Positions 1 to 5,437 of a stretch of DNA of 5,437 bases are shown here, piece after piece. Numbering within the stretch: position 1 is the stretch's first letter; each line of letters opens with the position of its first letter. The stretch is from Chlamydiota bacterium (GTDB lineage Bacteria > Chlamydiota > Chlamydiia > Chlamydiales > Rhabdochlamydiaceae): contig JAHFTP010000121.1 in NCBI GenBank assembly GCA_023265495.1, positions 1 through 5,437 on the forward strand, written 5' to 3'. The notes under the pieces were generated by a model. It saw nothing but the letters and a program-made list of their open reading frames with translations. It was not told the origin of the DNA and made no database searches. A program made the translations under genes and the position numbers.

Positions 1-901
1 TTTGTACCGTGTCAATCCATCCGGCCAAAATGTTTACTTCTATAGCATATTTTTTAATGAGAGAGGTGATGATCGGCTCTTGTGCTGCAGATCCTTTAAA
101 ATAGAGTTTTAGTAGTTTAGCATTTTTTTCTTTGAAAAAAGGAAGGGGTATTTCATGAGCGCTTCTTTGGATGAAGTCCTTTGTAAGAGGATGGACGGGG
201 CTGCTGAAGATCTCTGCTACAGATCCTCTTTCTATAATAGAGCCTTTGTCTAAGACGATGACTTTATGGCAGATTTGTTTGACCACGTCCATTTCATGGG
301 TGATGAGTAAAATGGTAATCCCCAAATCCTTGTTCAGCCGTTTTAATAAGCTAAGAATTTCCTTTGTGGTTTTGGGGTCAAGGGCAGAGGTTGCCTCATC
401 GCAGAACAAGACTTTTGGATTGTTGGCAAGAGCTCTAGCAATGCCCACTCTTTGTTTCTCTCCTCCACTTAAGCAAGAAGGATAGCTATCCCTCTTCGAA
501 GTAAGACCTACAATTTGTAGCAACTCGTCTACCCTTTTCTGTCTCTCTGCTACGGGAACATGATGCATCTCTAGAGGGAGCTCTACATTTGCAAAGACGC
601 TGCGAGAAGAGAGTAAATTAAAATGTTGAAAGATCATCCCTATCGATGTTCTAAACGCCCTGAGCTGCACCTTTTCTAGAGAGCAGATATCCTGCCCTGC
701 AATAGAGATCTCTCCTGACGTGGGCTTTTCTAAAGAGGATAGACAGCGAAGTAAAGTAGACTTGCCCGCACCACTCTGTCCAATGATACCAAAGACCTCT
801 CCTTGCTCTAGCTCAAAAGAGATATCTTCAATAGCAACTACTGGTTTTCCTTTCTGAGAAAATTTTTTAGATAAATGCTTAACACTGATGTAGCTTGTCA
901 T
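1..901 (-). CDS. metN: Methionine ABC transporter ATP-binding protein MetN (partial, C-terminus off the left edge)
   Basis: This is the cytoplasmic ATPase of a MetNIQ-type importer, which drives uptake of methionine through the MetI permease with the MetQ binding protein. The 300 visible residues show every ABC motif in order: Walker A GQSGAGKST (41-49), Q-loop in IFQHFNLLSSR (Q92), signature LSGGEKQR (144-151, E replacing the usual Q), Walker B VLFCDEATSALDP (D168, E169) and the switch His in THEMDVVK (H202). Stretches such as FQHFNLLSSR, CDEATSALDP and THEMDVVK match what I remember of E. coli MetN. From about residue 262 the sequence (LLKLYFKG..., then KYAIEVNILAG) looks like the start of the NIL regulatory domain typical of MetN; the last 40 or so residues lie outside the window. 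ATG at 901 fits the family N-terminus. GTG at 931 is possible, but its extra residues look non-native. No Shine-Dalgarno is evident. metI and metQ would be expected just beyond the left edge. Confidence 0.93.
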   Translation of the reverse strand, partial: MTSYISVKHLSKKFSQKGKPVVAIEDISFELEQGEVFGIIGQSGAGKSTLLRCLSSLEKPTSGEISIAGQDICSLEKVQLRAFRTSIGMIFQHFNLLSSRSVFANVELPLEMHHVPVAERQKRVDELLQIVGLTSKRDSYPSCLSGGEKQRVGIARALANNPKVLFCDEATSALDPKTTKEILSLLKRLNKDLGITILLITHEMDVVKQICHKVIVLDKGSIIERGSVAEIFSSPVHPLTKDFIQRSAHEIPLPFFKEKNAKLLKLYFKGSAAQEPIITSLIKKYAIEVNILAGWIDTVQ

Positions 902-916
902 GGACAAAATAAGTAG

Positions 917-957
917 AAAAACTCGAATCACGCCATTCTAGCAGGGACTATGATTCG
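917..957 (-). terminator. Candidate attenuator hairpin just upstream of metN
   Basis: Read on the minus strand, CGAATCA (957-951) pairs with TGATTCG (930-924), a 7-bp stem with a 20-nt loop. It is followed after two bases by five Ts (921-917), ending 16 nt before the metN ATG. The stem is short and AT-rich, so as an intrinsic terminator it is weak. Its place between a consensus -10 box and the start codon makes attenuation possible, but nothing here proves it. Confidence 0.25.
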
Positions 958-1017
958 CTGCAATTGCCTTCTCTTCCCTGATTCACATGCTGCTTCCATC
1001 TGTTCAGGCGCGTTCAT
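928..1017 (-). CDS. Possible 29-residue leader ORF upstream of metN (unrecognised)
   Basis: An ATG at 1017 opens a 29-codon frame ending in TGA at 930-928, wholly inside the presumed metN leader. The peptide begins MNAPEQMEAACE, has a basic middle (GKRRQLQR) and ends IIVPARMA. It contains three Met residues, one of them at position 28 of 29. There is no recognisable ribosome binding site, and I do not recognise the sequence. Its stop codon lies in the 3' arm of the candidate attenuator hairpin, an arrangement compatible with a leader peptide. It could equally be a chance frame or the remnant of a decayed gene. Confidence 0.2.
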   Translation of the reverse strand: MNAPEQMEAACESGKRRQLQRIIVPARMA

Positions 1018-1059
1018 AAGCAGGGATGCGAATATTTGAGAGAATCATCTTATTTGAAT

Positions 1060-1077
1060 GGAAAACAGTTGTTTCCC
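1060..1077 (-). other. Small hairpin in the metN leader
   Basis: On the minus strand GGGAAAC and GTTTTCC form a 7-bp stem, with one G-U pair, closed by an AACT tetraloop. It lies about 30 nt downstream of the inferred metN transcription start. There is no T-run after it, so it is not a terminator. It may be a 5' stabilising stem or chance. Confidence 0.3.
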
Positions 1078-1112
1078 TAGTGCGCGGTGGATTGTTTATT
1101 GATAACACATTG

Positions 1113-1118
1113 ATTATA
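1113..1118 (-). promoter_or_regulatory. metN: Candidate -10 box of the metN promoter
   Basis: On the minus strand the sequence reads TATAAT, a perfect sigma-70/sigma-66 type -10 hexamer, inside an AT-rich stretch. At 16-18 bp spacing no good -35 hexamer is present (AGGATG or its neighbours). Transcription would start near position 1105-1107 and leave a metN leader of about 200 nt. The position downstream of the cca terminator and inverted repeat fits a separate metN promoter. AT-rich DNA gives such hexamers by chance, so the call is moderate. Confidence 0.4.
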
Positions 1119-1193
1119 AGTACATTAAAATTTTTCATCCTAATGTCTTAATGCTGCTTAGTCGTGCTGTTTCGTAAGGCTAGTCTTGTATCA

Positions 1194-1246
1194 TTTCCGG
1201 ATCATACTCCGGATTTGTCAGGCAAAATCGGAGTATGGTCCGGAAA
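1194..1246. repeat. Long near-perfect inverted repeat (18-bp arms)
   Basis: TTTCCGGATCATACTCCG (1194-1211) and CGGAGTATGGTCCGGAAA (1229-1246) are reverse complements apart from one position that would be a G-U pair in plus-strand RNA. The 17-nt spacer extends the stem (ATTTG against CAAAAT, with one bulged A), leaving a loop of about five bases. TCCGGA, itself palindromic, occurs twice in the left half. No T-run follows on either strand, so it is not a standard intrinsic terminator. It could be a dispersed palindromic repeat, the relic of a small non-autonomous element, a protein-binding site, or an RNA-stabilising 3' structure for cca. Confidence 0.8.
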
Positions 1247-1261
1247 ATGCATATAAAGTGC

Positions 1262-1294
1262 AAAAAAATGTGAATAACATGTTACTGGTTATCC
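1262..1294 (-). terminator. Probable intrinsic terminator of cca
   Basis: On the minus strand GGATAAC (1294-1288) pairs with GTTATTC (1278-1272), a 7-bp stem with one G-U pair and a 9-nt loop. After ACA comes a run of seven Ts (1268-1262). It begins about 45 nt past the cca stop codon. The stem is AT-rich, so efficiency may be modest, but position, strand and T-run all fit. The loop region also contains the palindrome TAACATGTTA. Confidence 0.5.
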
Positions 1295-1340
1295 TTGGGA
1301 ACAGGGACTCGCACAATATTTCCCCAAAATACAGTCTCTT

Positions 1341-2582
1341 TTACAAACTCCATAGGGGGGATTGTTTTAATAGAGCAATGATCACTTCTCTATCTTCTAT
1401 ATCTTGGTTGATAGAGATTTTTTCTGCTTCTTTGAGAAGCTTTCCCATTTTAACACTGGGAGCGATCCCTTGTTTGATGAGATCTTCCGCTCGGACTATA
1501 GGACTATTGGATTGGATTCTTAATATGGCTTGTTCTAGACCCCTTCGGTTAGTTGCGTGCCTTTCCAGGAAAGGATCCCTTTGTTCTTGTGGATAGTGGG
1601 CTGCAATGACTTGCAGGCAGATCTCATTTTCAGGGTGAGAGTATAACTTTGCCCATTCTATCCTCTCTACGTTGTCTTGCCAGGATGTCGGCATGTCAAA
1701 GAGCTTTTTAGCGCGGTGGAAATAAGAGACGACTTCTTTTTCTTGCCTCGATAGTTTTAAAGATTCGCAAAGCAAAAGCTCTTCTTGTAAGGAGAAATGG
1801 GGAAATAGTTCTAGGAGCTCAATGATCGTAGGGGTGTTAGAGGGGAAGTGCGCTGCAGCGCTTAGGCGTGCTTGTATCTCTTCGGAGGGAACGTCTTTTA
1901 ATTGCGGGAAAATCGTAGGTAAGAGTTTTAATTTATGGAGAGTGACAAGGCCGCTGTCAAAGTGGGCAAAGCGCGACATCTTTTTAAACTCTTGCCAGAC
2001 ACGCTCGATGGCAACAGAGGGAAGAAGAGACTCTGCGTGCGATAGGATTGCTTGGAGCGTCTCCGATTCTATGGGGAAATTAAATCTTGTGGAGTAACGC
2101 ACGGCACGCATCATTCTGAGTCTATCTTCTAAAAACCTCTCGTGGGGATCGCCTATGGCTCTGAGCACTTTTTTTTTGATGTCTTTTTGTCCGTCTACAT
2201 AGTCGAGTAAAAGGTCCCGGATGGGATCATAGAACAGGCCATTGATAGTAAAATCTCTTCTTTGCGCATCTTCTTCCGGTGTGGCTGAATCTATCCCAGT
2301 AGGGCGCCTTCCATCGACGTAGCCGCGATCTTTTCTGAAGGTGGCCACTTCGAAGTGATGTCCATCCATGACGACGATGACGATACCAAAGGCTACGCCG
2401 ACAGGAATGGTTTTTTCAAAGATGCGCTGCACATCACCCACTGTGGCGCTCGTGGCGATGTCAATGTCATCAGAGGGATGCTGCATTAAAAAGTCTCGTA
2501 CCCAGCCGCCAGCAAAGTAGGCGACATAGCCGTGATCGGAGAGTGTTTTGACAACTTTAGTAGCAATAGGTCTTGTAGGCAT
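1341..2582 (-). CDS. cca: CCA tRNA nucleotidyltransferase / poly(A) polymerase family protein (class II)
   Basis: This is a cytoplasmic nucleotidyltransferase that most likely adds or repairs the 3' CCA of tRNAs from CTP and ATP. At 413 residues it is close to Bacillus-type CCA enzymes (about 400). Visible motifs in order: GGWVRD (25-30); the catalytic DID metal site (D39, D41); VGVAFGIVIV (61-70); a Cca-like HFEVATFRKD followed by DGRRPTG; RRDFTING (108-115); DPHERFLEDRLRMMRAVRY (145-163); and an ERVWQEF segment (193-199). The C-terminus (ALL-helical type tail around AEDLIKQGIAPSVKMGKLL) resembles the tail of CCA-adding enzymes. The GRRF/GKKF-type signature reported for bacterial poly(A) polymerases is absent at 61-70, which favours CCA addition; still, chlamydial relatives are often annotated pcnB, so the alternative stays open. 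ATG 2582 is the first start codon after an upstream in-frame stop; the ribosome site is weak. A run of nine As falls in codons 136-138. It is divergent from mutL, with 97 bp between them. Confidence 0.9.
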   Translation of the reverse strand: MPTRPIATKVVKTLSDHGYVAYFAGGWVRDFLMQHPSDDIDIATSATVGDVQRIFEKTIPVGVAFGIVIVVMDGHHFEVATFRKDRGYVDGRRPTGIDSATPEEDAQRRDFTINGLFYDPIRDLLLDYVDGQKDIKKKVLRAIGDPHERFLEDRLRMMRAVRYSTRFNFPIESETLQAILSHAESLLPSVAIERVWQEFKKMSRFAHFDSGLVTLHKLKLLPTIFPQLKDVPSEEIQARLSAAAHFPSNTPTIIELLELFPHFSLQEELLLCESLKLSRQEKEVVSYFHRAKKLFDMPTSWQDNVERIEWAKLYSHPENEICLQVIAAHYPQEQRDPFLERHATNRRGLEQAILRIQSNSPIVRAEDLIKQGIAPSVKMGKLLKEAEKISINQDIEDREVIIALLKQSPLWSL

Positions 2583-2679
2583 AGAGGGCTGTGTTTTCTC
2601 TTTAAAATAGCGAAAAACTCTTTTTTCAGGTGAGGAATTCTTTCCTTTTACTTAGGATGGAGGAAAAAGGCCCTCTTCT
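2583..2679. promoter_or_regulatory. Divergent start region between cca and mutL
   Basis: These 97 bp separate two divergently oriented genes and should hold both promoters. The middle is AT-rich (TTTAAAATAG at 2601-2610, a T-run at 2621-2626). TAAAAT (2603-2608, plus) and TATTTT (2609-2604, minus) could serve as -10 boxes, but neither has a recognisable -35 hexamer at normal spacing, and the plus-strand one lies about 75 bp from mutL. I therefore place the promoters only to the region. Confidence 0.4.
2659..2670 (+). promoter_or_regulatory. mutL: mutL ribosome binding site
   Basis: GGAGG (2659-2663) and a second purine patch AAAAGG (2665-2670) precede the mutL ATG at 2680. The second has the more normal spacing of 9 nt; GGAGG is 16 nt away. 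An in-frame TAG at 2653-2655 rules out a longer protein, and no other start codon lies between, so ATG 2680 is well supported. Confidence 0.6.
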
Positions 2680-4458
2680 ATGACAGCAAAGATCCAAGTG
2701 TTAACTGAGCAGATCATCAACCAAATTGCAGCGGGAGAAGTCATAGAAAATCCTGCTTCTGTCGTCAAAGAGCTTGTAGAAAATGCCATCGATGCAAAAG
2801 CTACCAAAATTATTGTAGAAATACAAGGTGGGGGGTTGCATCTCATCCGTGTGAGTGACAATGGATCGGGGATGGGAAGAGAGGATGCGCTCCTTTGCCT
2901 CCAGAGGCATGCCACATCCAAGATACGCTCAGAAAAGGACCTATGGGGAATAAGTACCATGGGATTTAGAGGGGAGGCCCTAGCATCGATTGCATCGATT
3001 GCAAAAATGGATTTGATCACTTCACTCACTGATACGGGAACGAAAGTAGAGGTCTCTGCAGGGACGATCACAGCGGTAGAGCTTGCTGCCAGGTCGCAGG
3101 GAACAACTGTTGAAGTAAGACACCTTTTCACCAACGTGCCTGCCAGAAAAAAATTCCAAAAATCCCCTGCCCAGTGCTCTGCTGATATCACAAAAGCTTT
3201 GACCATTTTAAGCCTTGCTTCGCCCCATGTGGCCTTTGTTTTGTACCAACAGGACAAATGCATTTTTGAGACAACGAATTCGAAAAAATCCTCCTTTTAC
3301 CCAAGTCTCAAAGAGAGAATCGATCAGGTCTTAGGGGCTGCCGTATGGCATGATGCTCTGCCGGTGCAGGTGGAGAGCGACTCTTTTACGTTCCAAGGAT
3401 ATATAGGCTCTCCGGAAAATACGAGGCCTAATCGATATTCTCAATATCTGTTTGTGAACGCACGGCCTGTGACGAGCTCGGCGCTTTCCCATGCAATCAA
3501 AGATGGGTATGGGACAAGGATCGGAGCAGATAGACATCCCCTTTTTGTTTTGCATGTGCAGGTTCCCCCGTCGCTTATCGATGTCAACGTGCATCCTCAG
3601 AAAAAGGAGATCCGTTTCCGCGATGAGGCGTTGATTAAATCTAAACTGAAGCAAGCGATCATAGATAGTCTTTCTGCACATAGTCATCCTTTTGTGCAAG
3701 ACACAAGCTCGATGTTTTCTTCTTTCTCCTCTTTTCAGCAGGAGAGAGAAAGCGCTCCCGCAGTATTTGATTTCTCATCTAGTATAGAGACTGTGGAAAA
3801 GATTCTTAAGGAGGAGGAGAGAGCGCTGCCTCTTATTCATTGTCCTTTTGTAGGCGTATTTTCTCACTTTCTTTTACTCGACGGTTCCTGTTTGCCCGAG
3901 GAAGAATGGTGCAGAGAAGAGGATGCATCAACAGGAAAACTTATTTTCGTCAACCTTCTTGCGGCCAAGTCGAGGGTGTTATTTGATAGACTCATTTCTG
4001 TGGATCAAGAGGCTATCCCTCAGCAGGGGCTTTTATTTCCCGTTACAGTCGAGTATTCTCTGGCAGAAGCGCATGTCCTCTCTTCTTATATGGAGACGCT
4101 CCATAAGATGGGTTTTGCCATTCATCCTATAGGAAAGAGCAGCTTTATAGTGGAGGCGATTCCTCCTTTTTCCCATGAAGATGATGTGAAAACTTACCTC
4201 GATGAGGTTCTCCAAAGTGGCGCAGAAAATGAAGAAAGAGGAGAGTCTAGTGAGGTAGCTCGTATCAGGAAGCTAGCTTCTCTACTCGTAAAGCAGGTGA
4301 AGCAGGAGAAAAAAAACTATGCAAAGGAAGAAGCTCTTTTGTTATTTAAAGAGTTGATGAGGACGAAGTCTCCTCATATATGTCCTCTGGGAACAAAAAT
4401 CATAGCGGCAAAAGGAATAGATGAGATCGAAACATTCTTTATCTCTAGAAAAAAATGA
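2680..4458 (+). CDS. mutL: DNA mismatch repair protein MutL
   Basis: MutL links mismatch recognition by MutS to the downstream repair steps. The 592 residues (E. coli MutL has 615) start with a complete GHKL ATPase: IAAGEVIENPASVVKELVEN (16-35; E31 is the catalytic base and N35 binds Mg, by analogy with E. coli E29/N33), DNGSGM (60-65), RHATSKI (76-82), GFRGEAL (95-101), NVPARKKF, and DVNVHPQKKEIRF (301-313, K308 matching the ATP-contact Lys). A Ser-rich linker follows at about 340-365. The C-terminal dimerisation domain aligns by pattern, but the endonuclease motif DQHAxxE is replaced by NLLAAKSR (425-432), and the CPHGRP motif by CPLGTK (568-573). No nicking activity is therefore expected, as in MutH-dependent E. 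coli MutL, although nothing here shows that MutH is present. The last 38 nt overlap pepP, and translation is probably coupled. Confidence 0.97.
   Translation: MTAKIQVLTEQIINQIAAGEVIENPASVVKELVENAIDAKATKIIVEIQGGGLHLIRVSDNGSGMGREDALLCLQRHATSKIRSEKDLWGISTMGFRGEALASIASIAKMDLITSLTDTGTKVEVSAGTITAVELAARSQGTTVEVRHLFTNVPARKKFQKSPAQCSADITKALTILSLASPHVAFVLYQQDKCIFETTNSKKSSFYPSLKERIDQVLGAAVWHDALPVQVESDSFTFQGYIGSPENTRPNRYSQYLFVNARPVTSSALSHAIKDGYGTRIGADRHPLFVLHVQVPPSLIDVNVHPQKKEIRFRDEALIKSKLKQAIIDSLSAHSHPFVQDTSSMFSSFSSFQQERESAPAVFDFSSSIETVEKILKEEERALPLIHCPFVGVFSHFLLLDGSCLPEEEWCREEDASTGKLIFVNLLAAKSRVLFDRLISVDQEAIPQQGLLFPVTVEYSLAEAHVLSSYMETLHKMGFAIHPIGKSSFIVEAIPPFSHEDDVKTYLDEVLQSGAENEERGESSEVARIRKLASLLVKQVKQEKKNYAKEEALLLFKELMRTKSPHICPLGTKIIAAKGIDEIETFFISRKK
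4411..4416 (+). promoter_or_regulatory. pepP: pepP ribosome binding site inside mutL
   Basis: AAAGGA lies 4 nt before ATG 4421, a short but usable spacing. It helps choose this start, because the in-frame TAG at 4418-4420 stops any longer protein and the next in-frame ATG is more than 200 nt downstream, past conserved N-terminal sequence. Confidence 0.5.
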
Positions 4459-5437
4459 TATTTTTTTTCTAGATAGAATCAAACGGTGCCAAAGGCTTTT
4501 GCAGAGGCAAGGGATAGACCTCTTTTTCTTAAATGACCCTATTCATCTCTTTTACTTCACAGGACTAGATCTGTCTGCTGGTAAGCTTTGGATCACAAGG
4601 AAGGGTACTACCTTATTTGTCGATGCTAGATACTATGAGATGGCAGTGCAAAAATATCGCGGCAAAGTGGTGCTTCTTTCGGTAGAAAAGGAGCGGGCTT
4701 TGTTACAAAAACATCAAGGGAAAAAGGTGGGGTTTTCTGCCAAGGCCCTCTCTCATCAGGACTTTGTCGATTTGCAATCTTTTGTAAAGGCGGCCTCATG
4801 CAAGGTGGTATCTGCAGGACATGTCCTCGAGGAGCTGCGCTCCATAAAAGATGCATTAGAAATCTCGCTTTTGCAAAGGAGTGCCACGCTTTTGTTGTCC
4901 TCTTTCCGGCACTTGAAAACACTGCTGAAAACGGGCATTACGGAGAAGGAACTCTCCATCGAGTTGCAGATCTATGCGTTAAAACATGGGGCAGAAGGCC
5001 TTGCCTTCGACCCTATCATTGCATTTGGAGCCAATAGCGCTATGCCTCATTATAGAGCAGGTGATGCCAAATTAAAAAAAGGGGATGTCGTCCTAATAGA
5101 TATAGGACTTATCCTCCGGCATTATCATTCTGATATGACGCGAGTGCTTTTTTTTGGCCCTCCCGATCCCCTTTTGGAGCGTTGGCTAAAGATCACAAAA
5201 AAAGCACAGAGAGCTGCGCTAGCCCTTTGCAAGCCGGGAAGTAAAGTAGGGGAATTGGATGCTGCTGCAAGAGAGGTGTTTCGCAAAGAAAACGTGGAAA
5301 AATATTTTATTCATGGCCTAGGCCATGGTATAGGCCAGCAAACGCATGAGCCTCCGAGAATCAGCGCTACAGGTAAAGATAAAGATTTGCCTTTGGAGCC
5401 AGGGATGGTGATCACCGTTGAACCGGGTCTGTATTTG
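4421..5437 (+). CDS. pepP: Xaa-Pro aminopeptidase, M24 family (partial, C-terminus off the right edge)
   Basis: This is a cytoplasmic dimetal peptidase that removes N-terminal residues preceding proline, used in peptide turnover. The 339 visible residues have no stop. The N-terminal creatinase-like domain (about 1-130) shows DPIHLFYFTGL and then LFVDARYYEMA, the usual pattern of this family. The pita-bread catalytic domain follows, with MPHYRAG (H210), IDIG (D227), SDMTR (D238), HGLGHGIGQQTHEPP (metal ligand H302, active-site H309) and ITVEPGLYL (E334). These correspond to four of the five metal ligands; the last Glu lies past the window. The family usually has about 355 residues here, so some 15-20 are missing. 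ATG 4421 directly follows an in-frame TAG and has AAAGGA upstream. The start is inside mutL, overlapping by 38 nt in the +1 frame, so expression probably depends on mutL translation. Prolidase or another M24 dipeptidase is the alternative reading. Confidence 0.93.
   Translation, partial: MRSKHSLSLEKNDIFFLDRIKRCQRLLQRQGIDLFFLNDPIHLFYFTGLDLSAGKLWITRKGTTLFVDARYYEMAVQKYRGKVVLLSVEKERALLQKHQGKKVGFSAKALSHQDFVDLQSFVKAASCKVVSAGHVLEELRSIKDALEISLLQRSATLLLSSFRHLKTLLKTGITEKELSIELQIYALKHGAEGLAFDPIIAFGANSAMPHYRAGDAKLKKGDVVLIDIGLILRHYHSDMTRVLFFGPPDPLLERWLKITKKAQRAALALCKPGSKVGELDAAAREVFRKENVEKYFIHGLGHGIGQQTHEPPRISATGKDKDLPLEPGMVITVEPGLYL
4444..4473. repeat. A/T-rich 12-bp palindrome over the mutL stop codon
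   Basis: TCTAGAAAAAAA (4444-4455) and TTTTTTTCTAGA (4462-4473) are exact reverse complements around a 6-nt loop, TGATAT, that contains the mutL TGA. It includes homopolymers of seven As (4449-4455) and eight Ts (4461-4468). It lies within codons 8-18 of pepP, so it is coding DNA in that frame. As RNA it would be a weak but perfect hairpin. It could affect pepP translation or transcript passage, or be a by-product of Lys and Phe codons. Confidence 0.75.

Larger units (their letters stand above)
902..1340. other. Gene-free gap between cca and metN (439 bp)
   Basis: No convincing full-size gene lies here. Both flanking genes are on the minus strand, so the gap is the 3' end of cca and the 5' leader of metN. 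In minus-strand order it contains a terminator-like hairpin (1294-1262), a long inverted repeat (1246-1194), a consensus -10 box (1118-1113), a small hairpin GGGAAAC-AACT-GTTTTCC (1077-1060, one G-U pair), a 29-codon ORF (1017-928), and a second hairpin with a T-run next to metN (957-917). The octamer AGCAGGGA occurs twice on the plus strand (940-947 and 1019-1026), hinting at a degenerate internal duplication. I saw no match to the S-box (SAM riboswitch) core. Confidence 0.6.

Noticed and set aside
1092..1120. Plus-strand promoter TTGTTT - 17 bp - TATAAG
   Set aside because: The -35 is only half matched, no plus-strand gene follows, and AT-rich sequence makes such pairs common.
1295..1330. 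tRNA-like 3' end on the minus strand (GCGAGTC, then TTCCCA)
   Set aside because: A T-arm stem cannot be formed at the right distance, and no acceptor, D-arm or anticodon arm is present.
1186..1596. Plus-strand open frame of about 136 codons across the inverted repeat and the cca 3' end
   Set aside because: It starts at TTG with no ribosome site and runs antisense to the conserved C-terminus of cca; the peptide looks like no family. It is a shadow.
2983..3000. Tandem 9-bp repeat GCATCGATT x2 in mutL
   Set aside because: It encodes ASIASI within the conserved segment after GFRGEAL, which normally has this kind of sequence; no special role is needed.
2652..3263. Minus-strand open frame of about 200 codons opposite mutL
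   Set aside because: It is fully antisense to the conserved MutL ATPase domain; the composition (Ser/Thr/Ala/Cys-rich) is what a reverse reading of mutL would give.
4798..5037. Plus-strand and minus-strand frames inside pepP (4626-5037)
   Set aside because: They overlap the pepP frame, which carries the full set of M24 motifs; the other frames show no recognisable sequence.

Overview
The window carries four protein-coding genes in two divergent blocks. It looks like a chromosomal housekeeping region, with no phage, CRISPR, tRNA, rRNA or IS genes. The best guess for the host is a member of the Chlamydiae, probably an environmental (chlamydia-like) one. This rests on three points: mutL directly followed by pepP, an order I recall from Chlamydia trachomatis (CT575/CT574); the general look of the proteins; and moderate GC content judged by eye. 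I could run no database search, so the taxonomic call is tentative.

Left block (minus strand, read right to left): a class II tRNA nucleotidyltransferase (cca-type, 2582-1341), then a 439-bp gene-free gap, then metN (901 to beyond the left edge), the ATPase of a methionine ABC importer. The gap is the most structured non-coding DNA here. In transcription order it holds a plausible intrinsic terminator for cca (1294-1262), a near-perfect 18-bp inverted repeat (1194-1246), a consensus -10 box (1118-1113), and a leader of about 200 nt before metN. That leader contains small hairpins, a possible 29-codon ORF, and a terminator-like hairpin close to the metN start whose 3' arm contains the small ORF's stop codon.

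Right block (plus strand): mutL (2680-4458) and pepP (4421 to beyond the right edge), overlapping by 38 nt and so probably one transcription unit. MutL keeps the full N-terminal GHKL ATPase site. Its C-terminal domain lacks both usual endonuclease metal-site motifs, so it is predicted to act as a matchmaker without nicking activity. The mutL stop codon sits in the loop of a 12-bp A/T palindrome that is also the start of the pepP coding region. The 97-bp spacer between cca and mutL must hold both divergent start regions, but I saw no convincing promoter in it.

The genes do not form one pathway: amino-acid import, tRNA 3'-end maturation, mismatch repair and peptide turnover. I found no clear undescribed defence or mobile system. 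The observations most worth following are the metN leader, the inverted repeat, the missing MutL endonuclease motifs, and the palindrome at the mutL/pepP junction.
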